A DNA stretch of 64,000 bases from Nostoc parmelioides FACHB-3921. Its GTDB lineage: Bacteria; Cyanobacteriota; Cyanobacteriia; Cyanobacteriales; Nostocaceae. Every line of letters starts with the position of its first letter. Positions within the stretch are counted from its first letter, which is position 1. The position numbers and the translations under genes are program-made. This document shows positions 27,313 to 36,300 of the stretch, piece after piece. The stretch is from NCBI RefSeq assembly GCF_014696625.1, contig NZ_JACJQL010000028.1:25564-89563 (forward strand), given 5' to 3'. The notes beneath the pieces were generated by a model. It saw nothing but the letters and a program-made list of their open reading frames with translations. It was not told where the DNA came from and did not search any database.

Positions 27313-28296
27313 TTAACAACGATGACGATTTTTATGTTTGAGCCGAGAGCCAAAGGCTAGTAAACCTAGCCCCAAAAAGCCAAAGGTTATAGAAGGTTCA
27401 GGAACGTCTACAATTCTTAATTGAACTGGAAAACGAATCGAGACAATGGGATCTAAAGGGCCGAAAGGATCGGAAACAGATACGAAATCAGGAACAACTC
27501 CAGCATCTTCACTCACTAATTGGATTTTATTCCCTTTTACATCTGCTAAAAACGCATCGGCTAAACCATCACCTAACCCATTAAGTCCTGCAACTTTAAA
27601 TACACTAAAGGGGTTGCTAATAATAGCTTCAGTGTCATCGTCAGGAGCGCGAGTTGCGCCATATTCCAAAAATGAATAAATATCGCTATAGCCAAAGGTG
27701 ACAAACTTGTTACCATCTAGCAAGAGAAAACTTTCTACTTCATCAGGATTAGCTGAATAGATACGCTCCTCTAATGTGGAAGTAGGAGAAGAAAAATAGT
27801 TTTTTCCATTGATATCTTCTCCTAAATTCAAAGCTTTGGTAAAGTCCCTATCTTTTGGACCAAAACTAAATCCAATCCGATCAGCTGCAATATTATTCTG
27901 TGTTAAGAAGGTCGCAAAATTGCCAAAGCCTGTAATGTCATCAAGTAAAGTAGCTGCTTGTCTTGCCCCTGGTAGATTTTCAGGACTAAAATCAATCCCC
28001 GCAGCATAGTAAGGAGCAGGATTATTAGGAGAATTAAGACTCATTTCTATATGACCAAATCCATATGCCACAAATCCTTGAGGATCGGGATCTGTCGCAC
28101 CCACTCGCTCTCCAAATAACCGTAAACAGTTATTAGATGAAAGAGGTCGGGTTTTGATAAATTGGACTGAACTATAATCGAAGAAATTGCCAGTTTCGCA
28201 ACTCAGGCTTGCCGCACGCACTGGTGCTGCGGATATCATATTTGCGGTTGCTGTGACAGTCATTCCCAGTAATATAGAAAGGTATTGAGTTCGCAT
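27313..28296 (-). CDS. PEP-CTERM secreted protein
   Basis: The 327-aa exported protein has a signal peptide (cleavage near APVRAA, residue about 28) and a C-terminal PEP-CTERM sorting signal: VPEPS, a hydrophobic helix (ITFGFLGLGLLAFGS) and a basic tail (RLKHKNRHRC). Such proteins are processed by an exosortase and released or retained at the surface; no exosortase gene is in the window. Two cysteines in the mature N-terminal part (LSCETG, NNCLRLFG) could pair. The substrate or role is unknown. It is in the minus-strand block shared with the transport genes. Confidence 0.85.
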   Translation of the reverse strand: MRTQYLSILLGMTVTATANMISAAPVRAASLSCETGNFFDYSSVQFIKTRPLSSNNCLRLFGERVGATDPDPQGFVAYGFGHIEMSLNSPNNPAPYYAAGIDFSPENLPGARQAATLLDDITGFGNFATFLTQNNIAADRIGFSFGPKDRDFTKALNLGEDINGKNYFSSPTSTLEERIYSANPDEVESFLLLDGNKFVTFGYSDIYSFLEYGATRAPDDDTEAIISNPFSVFKVAGLNGLGDGLADAFLADVKGNKIQLVSEDAGVVPDFVSVSDPFGPLDPIVSIRFPVQLRIVDVPEPSITFGFLGLGLLAFGSRLKHKNRHRC

Positions 28297-28475
28297 AGTT
28301 AGTGATTTGACTCCAAATAATGATATTGAATTAGTAAGTAGGTAGGCGGGAAAATTTCAAGGTATGTCATTGCGAACGGAGCGTAGCGCAGTGTTGGCGG
28401 AGCGTTCCCGCAGGGTAGCAATCGCAAGGATTTTGAGGTTTTTACATTTTGTTACATAGTTCGGTTTATTTGTGC

Positions 28476-29240
28476 CTATCTACTTCTTTGATTTTTGCGT
28501 TTTACAATTAACCCTAAACCAGAGGTAAATAAAATTCCTAAAATAGCAGAAGATTCTGGGACAGAGACGAGTACAAATTCACGATCTGCCCTAGCCAAAG
28601 CAACTTGTACACCTTCGGCTGACTGAGTTGCCCCTGCTGCTATCAGGAAATTACTAAATTCTTTAGTGATGAGAACTCCTACTGGTTCTAGTGACCAAGT
28701 ATGATTTTCTAAATCAACGTTGGGAAATTCAGGTTCTACAGTTGTGAAAACTTTTAAGCCTGTATTGGCTGTATCTGTGATCCAAACAAAGAACGGTTGA
28801 GGAATATTCGGATCGGTATTAATTTCAGAGGAAGCAGAAAAATTTCCTATCTGCAATATAGGGGGGAGATTGAGCTTAGTTTGATCCACATTAAAGAAGA
28901 CACTCCCTGTAAATTCCGTGGTTCCGCTAATAGTTCCATAATTTCCTGTTTTACTATCGTAACTAAATACCCAATTAGTTCCCCGTATTTTAGGGTTTGA
29001 ACTTACAGGAAGAATATCAAAAGCATGATCGTATCCTGGAGCAGGAGTGTCCGTGCTTTCAATGGATCTTAAAGATAAGCCAATCCTTTCTAAGTAGGCT
29101 AGTCCATCAGGATCAAAGGTAAGGCTTTCTTTTCCTCCCGTCTCAACATAAATAACAGGTTCAGCTTGAACAGGAAAATCTGTATTCAGCACAATTACAG
29201 AGGCTAATCCCAACACAGTCGTCCAAAAATTTTGGTTCAT
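28476..29240 (-). CDS. PEP-CTERM-like secreted protein
   Basis: The 254-aa protein has a signal peptide (cleavage near FPVQAEP) and a C-terminal sorting signal VSVPESS, helix ILGILFTSGLGLIV and basic tail KRKNQRSR. VPES replaces the usual VPEP, a common variant. The middle is beta-rich with no recognised domain. It lies 56 bp after the FAD oxidoreductase and 179 bp before the second PEP-CTERM gene, so the three are probably one operon. The function is unknown. Confidence 0.8.
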   Translation of the reverse strand: MNQNFWTTVLGLASVIVLNTDFPVQAEPVIYVETGGKESLTFDPDGLAYLERIGLSLRSIESTDTPAPGYDHAFDILPVSSNPKIRGTNWVFSYDSKTGNYGTISGTTEFTGSVFFNVDQTKLNLPPILQIGNFSASSEINTDPNIPQPFFVWITDTANTGLKVFTTVEPEFPNVDLENHTWSLEPVGVLITKEFSNFLIAAGATQSAEGVQVALARADREFVLVSVPESSAILGILFTSGLGLIVKRKNQRSR

Positions 29241-29296
29241 TTCTCAGTTTCTAGGTAGTAAAACAGTAGTTTTAAATAACTAGTTCTCTTGCTAAA

Positions 29297-30586
29297 TTAT
29301 GTGTTAAGATTAAGATTTTTTAGACGCTCAACTAATTCAACAGCACAACCAATACCACTTTCATGAAAGCCATATGAATCTATACCTCGCTTTTTGATAT
29401 GAAAATATGTACCTGAAAAATAAATAGGCCCAGTTTCATTCAACTGATAAATCTGTTTTTGAGCCTCTAAAGTATTCATATCATAGGCAGGGTGTCTATA
29501 CTTAATAACTCTGATGATTTTATCTTCATCAATAGCCATAGGTGGAGTGTCTAACGAAACAAAATAATCTTTCTTAGCTGAAAAACTATGCACTTTATTA
29601 GAATAATAAGTCACATAAGTATACAGTTGTCTTTCTTTTACAACTTGACCATAATTCCAAGATTGCCATTTGCTTCGATCTGGATTCATGATCACTGGAT
29701 CTGTATGAACCGTTACAGATGTTTCATTATATTTAAAACAGCCCAATACTTTTTGCTGTAATTCAGTTGGTTCTGCCAGAATTTCCAGGGCTTGATCAGC
29801 ATGAGTTGCAATGACAACTTTATCAAAAATGGCTTCATCATGCTTAGTTTTGACGATAACTTTGTCATCTGACAGTTTTTTAACTGCAATTACCTCTTGT
29901 TGTATCTTAATGGGTCGTTTGAGGGCATCTTTAACTTTTTCAACGTAGCGACTACTTCCCCCTTTCACTGTTTCCCATTCTACAGTTTTGCCTCCTAAAC
30001 CTCCTTGATCATGAGTCATAAAAAAGCTGATAAAAGTCGAAGCTGGGAACTCCATTAATAAATCAGTAGGAATTGACCAAACAGCCGAACCCATTAACAT
30101 CACAAAGTTATCTCGAAAGCCTTGACTATAATTATTAGCATCCAAATATTCTTGCATTGAAACTCGTGTTTTTCCTTCCCAAAAATCAGAGCGAGCCTCA
30201 GAAAAAAAACGTTTAGCTTCGTGATAACAGGCAACTAATTCTGGAGGTTGCTGTTTCTGAAATTCTTCTATAGAAAGTTCTAAATCTAAGGAATTAAACT
30301 GCATTCCACTATTTAGATTATAGAAATTAAATCCTCCTAAATGTTTTTGAGTCTCTACCCCTAAATCAGCAAAGAATTTCATTAGATTGGGGTAATTAGG
30401 CTTGTTACAAACGACAAAAGCTGTATCAATAGAAATTTTTTGACCATCTTCATCGAAATCTAATGTATGAGCATGACCACCAATACGACTACTTTTTTCG
30501 TAGATTTCAATGTCGTATTGATCTTGTAGATAATAGGCAATAGGAGTACCGGAAATGCCAGAGCCAATAATTGCTAATTTTTTCAT
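29297..30586 (-). CDS. FAD-dependent oxidoreductase (COG2907-like)
   Basis: The 429-aa flavoprotein starts MKKLAIIGSGISGTPIAYYL, with the GxGxxG FAD loop right at the N-terminus. ATG 30586 is preferred to the upstream ATG 30601. Next come IYEKSSRIGGHAHTLDF, a central VVIATHADQALEIL motif and a C-terminal GCAVELVERL. This is the predicted NAD/FAD-binding family often found beside cyclopropane fatty-acid synthase-like genes, hence a likely lipid-chain modifying role (inference). No methyltransferase partner is present here. A ~95-bp element shared with the PfaA-like gene upstream region lies inverted at 30862-30955, 276-369 bp ahead of this start. Confidence 0.8.
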   Translation of the reverse strand: MKKLAIIGSGISGTPIAYYLQDQYDIEIYEKSSRIGGHAHTLDFDEDGQKISIDTAFVVCNKPNYPNLMKFFADLGVETQKHLGGFNFYNLNSGMQFNSLDLELSIEEFQKQQPPELVACYHEAKRFFSEARSDFWEGKTRVSMQEYLDANNYSQGFRDNFVMLMGSAVWSIPTDLLMEFPASTFISFFMTHDQGGLGGKTVEWETVKGGSSRYVEKVKDALKRPIKIQQEVIAVKKLSDDKVIVKTKHDEAIFDKVVIATHADQALEILAEPTELQQKVLGCFKYNETSVTVHTDPVIMNPDRSKWQSWNYGQVVKERQLYTYVTYYSNKVHSFSAKKDYFVSLDTPPMAIDEDKIIRVIKYRHPAYDMNTLEAQKQIYQLNETGPIYFSGTYFHIKKRGIDSYGFHESGIGCAVELVERLKNLNLNT

Positions 30587-30861
30587 TGATTGTGCTACCA
30601 AATTTAAGATCGTACTTATTTAACTCAAATCTTACACCATTCTCTTATTGACAAAATAACAGTCCCAAAAGCTGATAATTTCGTAGGTTGGCATTGCCCA
30701 CTACAAGCTTATTGAGAAGGTGAAAGATATAAATTAAGATGTATATTTACTCAATAGATGGATTGAATTAAACATAGAATAAGCCAAGGTTGCTTAACCT
30801 ATGTTAGTCAAGGATTCAATGTTTAATTGAGGGTATAACACATCTAATAAATAACTAAGCT

Positions 30862-30955
30862 TTCTTACAATAGTTATTATTTCTAATTTGAGGTTAGTTT
30901 TTTTTTAATGCTCATGCAATGGATTATTTTCTGCTAAAAATGGAGATTTTTTATC
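30862..30955 (-). promoter_or_regulatory. Conserved element R1 upstream of the FAD oxidoreductase operon
   Basis: On the minus strand it begins AAAAAATCTCCATTTTTAGC, continues AGAAAATAATCCATTGCATG, then AAAACTAACCTCAAATTAGAAAT. The same order of blocks occurs at 46641-46736 and 46867-46962 before the PfaA-like gene. Orientation is towards the minus-strand FAD gene. It is a candidate operator or promoter, perhaps for the nearby AraC-type regulator (inference). Confidence 0.7.
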
Positions 30956-31574
30956 TAGAGTTAGACGCAAGCCTAATGCTGTGATTGATAGAGAAAAGGT
31001 AACTACCGTGTACCATGTATCAGATTTAATTCTAATTCTTACGTTTAATTGTTCGTTACATACTTGTAAATTTTTTCCACGACTTACTTACTCTCTGAGA
31101 AGGCGTTTTAAAAGTCCTCATCTTGGTAGCAAAAAGTTTTATATCCACTTAAATCCACACTAACGCCTACAAGTCTGCATTCGCCCTTAGCGTTGCCGAA
31201 GGCATTGGCTCTCCTTAAGAAGTTATCTATTAACCAGATATTCCTTAGTATTTGCGATCGCTCTTGTCTTGCTCTTACTCCTTAGGGTTTAGACGAGTTC
31301 ACACGGCAGACTAGACTACATCCCATCAACTCATTTGTTAAGTTATGTAACGGAGTGACATAAAAATTAGTATGTTTCTTGATGAATAAATACACGACAA
31401 GGACTCACGCACTTTACAAATAAACAACCTACAGTAAAGTACAGCATTGAATAGATCAGCTTTCTATTGCCATCTCTTGTCACGTTTGTCTCTTTAGTGT
31501 TAGTTCATCAGCTCATGAAACTGACACCAATAAACGATGTATGACATAACCTACATAATCGTAATTCTGCTTAT

Positions 31575-31587
31575 GTATGAATCATAC
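31575..31587. promoter_or_regulatory. Palindrome GTATGA-A-TCATAC
   Basis: Six-base arms around one central base, about 200 bp before the PAS-AraC start. A related GTATGACATAA is close by at about 31537-31547. A possible operator; no supporting data beyond symmetry and position. Confidence 0.35.
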
Positions 31588-31786
31588 TTGCTGTGAACAA
31601 TTACAGCCCCAGATTTTTTAGTGGCAAAATTATATTTTTACAGAGTGTCATAGAAATCGCATAAAAACTTCTGTTTACCCTGAATAAGTAGATAAAAGCA
31701 ACAAATCCATGACTTAGAAATCTGGACAAAAGTGATTTCTAACCAAAGCCCAAAATCTAAGTACAACTATACAATTGCTAAAAATT

Positions 31787-32620
31787 ATGTTTTCCAGTCA
31801 AACTCTTCCCTCTATCAATACATATGCTCAGTCAAACTTAGATGAACCCTTTTCTTTGATTCAGCATTTGATAAATCAAGTCAAGGAAGCGATATTTTGT
31901 TTAAATCATCAAGGTCGATTTTACTATATTAATGATGCTGCCTGTTATCTATTAGGATATTCTAGACAGAAATTATTGAACATGACTATTGATGAAATAG
32001 AGATGGATTTTCTCCCCTCAAGTTGGTCATATTACTGGCAACTGCTAAAACAACAAACCTCTTTAACTTTTAAAAAAGTATGTTCTTCTAAAGAATATCA
32101 ATCCATAGAGGTCACGATTAAATCTCTAGAGCATGGAAGTGAAGTTTTGGGATGTATTTTAGCTCATACATTCTCGACAAAAAATCTAGATGAATCACCT
32201 GAGCAAGCTTTATGTTCAAATGAAAAAAATCAGCCTTTTTACCTATCTCACAAATCTTTATCAACTGCTGATTTTTATCCTAATTGTGTACAACTCCGCC
32301 CAATCTTTGAGTTTATTGAACAAAACTATCACTTACCCATTAGTCTTAATGATGTTGCTCAAGCGGTTGGTTATTCTCCCGCATATTTAACTAATTTAGT
32401 TAAGCGTCGCACCCAATTAACGATTATTGATTGGATTCTCGAAAGAAAAATGGTAGAAGCTCGTTCATTATTAATTAACAGTGATAAGTCAGTAACAGAG
32501 ATTGCTATGGCTGTTGGCTTCACAGATGCTTATTACTTTTCTCGTCGTTTTAGCCAGTATCATAAGTTGTCACCCAGAAGTTGGAGACAAAAATATCACT
32601 CTTTACAAGCAATGAACTAA
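31787..32620 (+). CDS. PAS-AraC family transcription regulator
   Basis: The 277-aa protein has an N-terminal PAS domain (about residues 20-130; FYYINDAACYLLGYSRQKLL) and a C-terminal AraC/XylS double helix-turn-helix (about 175-275). The first helix pair is ISLNDVAQAVGYSPAYLTNLVKR; the second contains SVTEIAMAVGFTDAYYFSRRFSQ. It should sense a ligand or redox cue through PAS and switch transcription of the neighbouring cluster. ATG 31787 is used; an upstream TTG lacks support. It is the first gene of the plus-strand block and the likely cluster-specific regulator. Confidence 0.88.
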   Translation: MFSSQTLPSINTYAQSNLDEPFSLIQHLINQVKEAIFCLNHQGRFYYINDAACYLLGYSRQKLLNMTIDEIEMDFLPSSWSYYWQLLKQQTSLTFKKVCSSKEYQSIEVTIKSLEHGSEVLGCILAHTFSTKNLDESPEQALCSNEKNQPFYLSHKSLSTADFYPNCVQLRPIFEFIEQNYHLPISLNDVAQAVGYSPAYLTNLVKRRTQLTIIDWILERKMVEARSLLINSDKSVTEIAMAVGFTDAYYFSRRFSQYHKLSPRSWRQKYHSLQAMN

Positions 32621-32757
32621 TAAAAATCCATCTTTCCCTAAAAAAAACCTATGGTTTACTGAGAGAGAAATTCATAAACTATGTATTAAGTCAGATAGAA
32701 TTTTCGCTGAAGTAAATTCCTTGTTGGCTCTTTTGCTGTCGTAAACTAATAAACAAC

Positions 32758-33015
32758 ATGAAAACCACTCAACCCTGCTCTGTAGAAGCTATTCAAAACT
32801 GGTTAATCGATCAGTTTGCTCAACAACTTGATGTTGATCCAGATGATATTGATATGGAAGAATCATTTGATAATTATGACCTGGATTCTAGTAAGGCTCT
32901 AATTTTGCTAGGTCGATTAGAAAAATGGTTAGATAAAGAGTTAAATCCTGTTTTAATTTTTAACTACCCAACTATTTCTCAATTGGCTAAACGCTTGGGA
33001 GAGTTATATCTTTGA
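32758..33015 (+). CDS. Free-standing acyl carrier protein
   Basis: The 85-aa carrier has the phosphopantetheine site at Ser44 in YDLDSSKALIL, flanked by typical acidic helices and the ending FNYPTISQLAKRLGELYL. Wording such as DSSKALILLGRLEKWLDKELNPVLIFNYPT resembles carriers that sit after fatty-acyl-AMP ligases in cyanobacterial PKS systems (for example olefin synthase). No such ligase is encoded in the window, so loading must come from elsewhere or another route. It lies 137 bp after the regulator and 324 bp before the first PKS, and probably feeds that PKS. Confidence 0.9.
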   Translation: MKTTQPCSVEAIQNWLIDQFAQQLDVDPDDIDMEESFDNYDLDSSKALILLGRLEKWLDKELNPVLIFNYPTISQLAKRLGELYL

Positions 33016-33339
33016 TTATCCATGTTTTTGCAATCAATCACTTAATTCAATGAAGAGCCAATAGATTTATTGTTATTATCCATCATCACCAATATGATGA
33101 TGTTATGATTGAGGCTAGTTTTGTAGATTTTTGTCAAACCCGACATTTACTCTATCAACAATTGAATTAATAAAGTTGTAGAACGAGGAAAAACCAAAGC
33201 TCTATCTTTGGCTAACAGAAACCTCGTAAGAATTTTCAAAAAAAAATTCATATCAATATCTAAATCGACCAAGTGATGTGAGGAGCCAGAAGTTTTAATT
33301 TCTCCTGTTCATCATGATGTAGAATCACGGATTTGTAAG
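33016..33339. other. Spacer with two-tier stem-loop before the first PKS
   Basis: In 324 bp no gene is seen. ACGAGG (33183-33188) pairs with CCTCGT (33222-33227), and inside it CCAAAG (33194-33199) pairs with CTTTGG (33206-33211). A T-poor, A-rich run follows. It could be an RNA leader structure, an attenuator, or the end of the ACP transcript. Confidence 0.45.
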
Positions 33340-36300
33340 ATGGAACCTATTGCAATTATTGGTATTGGTTGCCGTTTTCCTGGGGCGGATAGTCCTCAAG
33401 CATTTTGGCAATTGTTGTCTAACGGAGTTGATGCAATTACAGAAATTCCGGCTGATCGTTGGCATATTGACGAATTCTACGATCGCAATCCAGAAACTCC
33501 AGGGAAAATGAACTCCCGTTACGGCGGGTTTCTTTCCCAAGTCGATGGCTTTGATCCGCATTTTTTCGGTATTTCTCCGCGAGAAGCCCTATTAATGGAT
33601 CCCCAACAAAGGCTGTTATTAGAAGTAGCTTGGGAAGCTTTAGAAGATGCGGGAATTGTCCGCGAACAACTGGCTGGTTCAAAAACTGGCGTATTTGTCG
33701 GCATTTCCACAAATGATTATAGTCGCATTCATAGCGGTTATGCCCACAATCCCCAAGGTTACGATCTCACCGGCAACAGTATTAATATTGCTGCGGGTCG
33801 TCTTTCCTATCTGTTTAACTTACGGGGGCCGAGTTTAGCTGTAGATACGGCTTGTTCCTCTTCTTTGGTAGCTGTGCATTTAGCTTGCCAAAGTATCTGG
33901 AATCAAGAGTCTAGCATGGCGATCGCTTCTGGAGTCAATTTGGTTCTTTCTCCCATTGGTAATATTGCCTTAAGTAAACTCAAAGCCCTTTCCCCAGATG
34001 GACGTTGTAAAACATTTGATGAAAGTGCCAATGGTTATGTGCGGAGTGAAGGGGCTGGCTGTATTATTCTCAAACCCCTTGCCCAAGCATTAGCAGATCA
34101 TGACCCCATCTATGCAGTCATCCGGGGTAGTGCAATTAACCATGATGGTCGCAGTAAAGGATTAACGGTTCCCTACGGGCCAGCCCAAGAAGCCTTGATA
34201 CGTCAAGCGTTACAGCAAGCACAAGTTCAGCCCCAGGAAATTAGTTATGTAGAACTACACGGAACCGGCACACCCTTGGGCGATCCCATTGAAGCGATGG
34301 CTATAGGTGCAGTCTTAGGGGAAGGACGAGATGCAGCGCATCCTTGTTTGGTAGGAGCAGTTAAAAGTAATATTGGGCATTTAGAAGCAGCTGCGGGGAT
34401 TGCCAGCATCATTAAAATGGCTCTTGCCCTCAAATATCAACAAATTCCTCCCAGCCTGCATTTTCATCAGCCTAATCCCTACATTCCCTTTGATCAGTTA
34501 CCTTTACGGGTGCAGACTAGTCTCATTCCTTGGCCAAAAAGTCAGTATGGTGCGAAAGCCGGAGTGAGTTCTTTCGGATTTTCGGGAACTAATGCCCATG
34601 TGATTTTAGAAGGGGTTTCATCATTTAACTCTCCTGAACAACAAACTTGCAAATTCCCCCATTTATTACCTTTATCAGCCCATACACCCGCCGCAGTGCA
34701 AACCCTAGCGCTAGGGTATCAAGACTTGATTAACGCACAAAAACTGACTCCAGAATTTGTGCAGAATCTTTGCTACAGCGCTAGTGTCAGACGCACCCAT
34801 CAATCCTATCGTAGTGCCGTTGTCGTCAATTCTCCCGAAGACTTACCATCTTGTTTACAAGCCCTAGCAACCGCAGATATTACCACCCAAACAAAACAGT
34901 CAAAACGCAAGCCCAAAGTTGCCTTTGTGTTTTCTGGACAAGGCCCCCAGTGGTGGGCGATGGGACGGGAATTATTAGCCCAAGAACCTGTTTTTCGGGC
35001 AGTGATTGAGGAATGTGATGCTTTAATTCAAAAGTATGCCCAATGGTCATTATTAACAGAGTTTGCTGTTCCTGAGTCTCAGTCTCGCTTCCAAGAAACC
35101 GAAATTGCTCAACCTGCCTTGTTTGCATTGCAAGTAGGATTAGCTCATTTGTGGCGTGCTTGGGGAATTGAACCCAAAGCCGTGGTAGGGCATAGTTTAG
35201 GAGAAGTAGCTGCTGCCCATTTCGCTGGGGTTTTGAGTTTAGAAGATGCGGTGCATTTAATTTGTCACCGGGGACGGTTAATGCAGCAAGCCACTGGTAA
35301 CGGCAAGATGCTAGCGGTGGAATTACCAGTTACGGAAGTTGAACCTTTATTAGTGGCTTGGGCTGGTCAATTGGAAATTGCCGCCATTAATAGTCCCACC
35401 GCAACAGTAATTTCTGGACAGTCTCAGGCCTTGGAGGCATTTGTCACCCAATTGCAACAGCAACACCCCGATATTTTTTATAAAGAATTACCCGTTAATT
35501 ATGCCTTCCATAGCCAACAAATGGCTCCCTTTGCTGAGGCTTTAGTTGAGAAATTATCACACATCCAGCCCCAAGCAGGAAGCCTAGCAGTTTTCTCCAC
35601 AGTGACAGGCGATAAACAAGCTGGTCAGAAATTTAATGCTGATTATTGGGGTCAGAACCTCCGCCACACAGTTTGCTTTGCACCAGCTTTGACAGCTTTG
35701 ATTCAATCGGGCTACACCCAATTCGTAGAAATTAGTCCACATCCCGTATTATCAGGATATATCAATGCTTGTTTGAGAAAGCAGGAAGTTGATGGGGTGA
35801 TATTACCATCTTTAAAACGGGGTTTTGGAGAACGGGCAACCCTGTTGAAAAGTTTGGGGACACTTTACACCCTTGGTCATGCAGTAAATTGGCAGTCTTT
35901 ATATCCTGATGGCTGCCAAATGGTGGATTTACCCCTTTATCCTTGGCAGAGAGAATCTTATTGGGTCAGTGAATCTCAACCCCAATTTCAAAAAGCACAA
36001 CCAGCCTCTTCCTTACTCAATTTATTACTAGCAGGAAAAACAGAACAACTCACCCAAGAATTAAGCAAACATCACCAGTTATCTCCTGAAGCTAAACAAT
36101 TTATTCCCCAATTACTAGAATTATTAGCCACAGGAAAATCGACAGGAAAAATTACTCAAGATTTAAGTAATGCCCGTTATGGAATTGAATGGCAGCTTAG
36201 TCCTTTAACTGTAGATAATAAAACATCTCAGGCTGAAACTTGGTTAATTTTTAGTGACAACCAAGGGCTAGGACAGGAATTAGCTGCTGTAGTTAATGAC

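Larger units (their letters stand above)
30587..31786. other. 1.2-kb regulatory-looking region between divergent operons
   Basis: It separates the minus-strand export block from the plus-strand cluster and has no credible gene (a 60-codon frame at 30981-31163 lacks a ribosome site and protein character). It holds the conserved element R1 (30862-30955) and an imperfect dyad with TTAAACAT near 30769 and ATGTTTAA near 30819. The palindrome GTATGA-A-TCATAC lies at 31575-31587, about 200 bp before the AraC gene. Confidence 0.6.

Noticed and set aside
30981..31163. 60-codon frame in the large regulatory gap
   Set aside because: No ribosome site, no recognisable domain, and poor codon use; it lies in AT-rich non-coding sequence.
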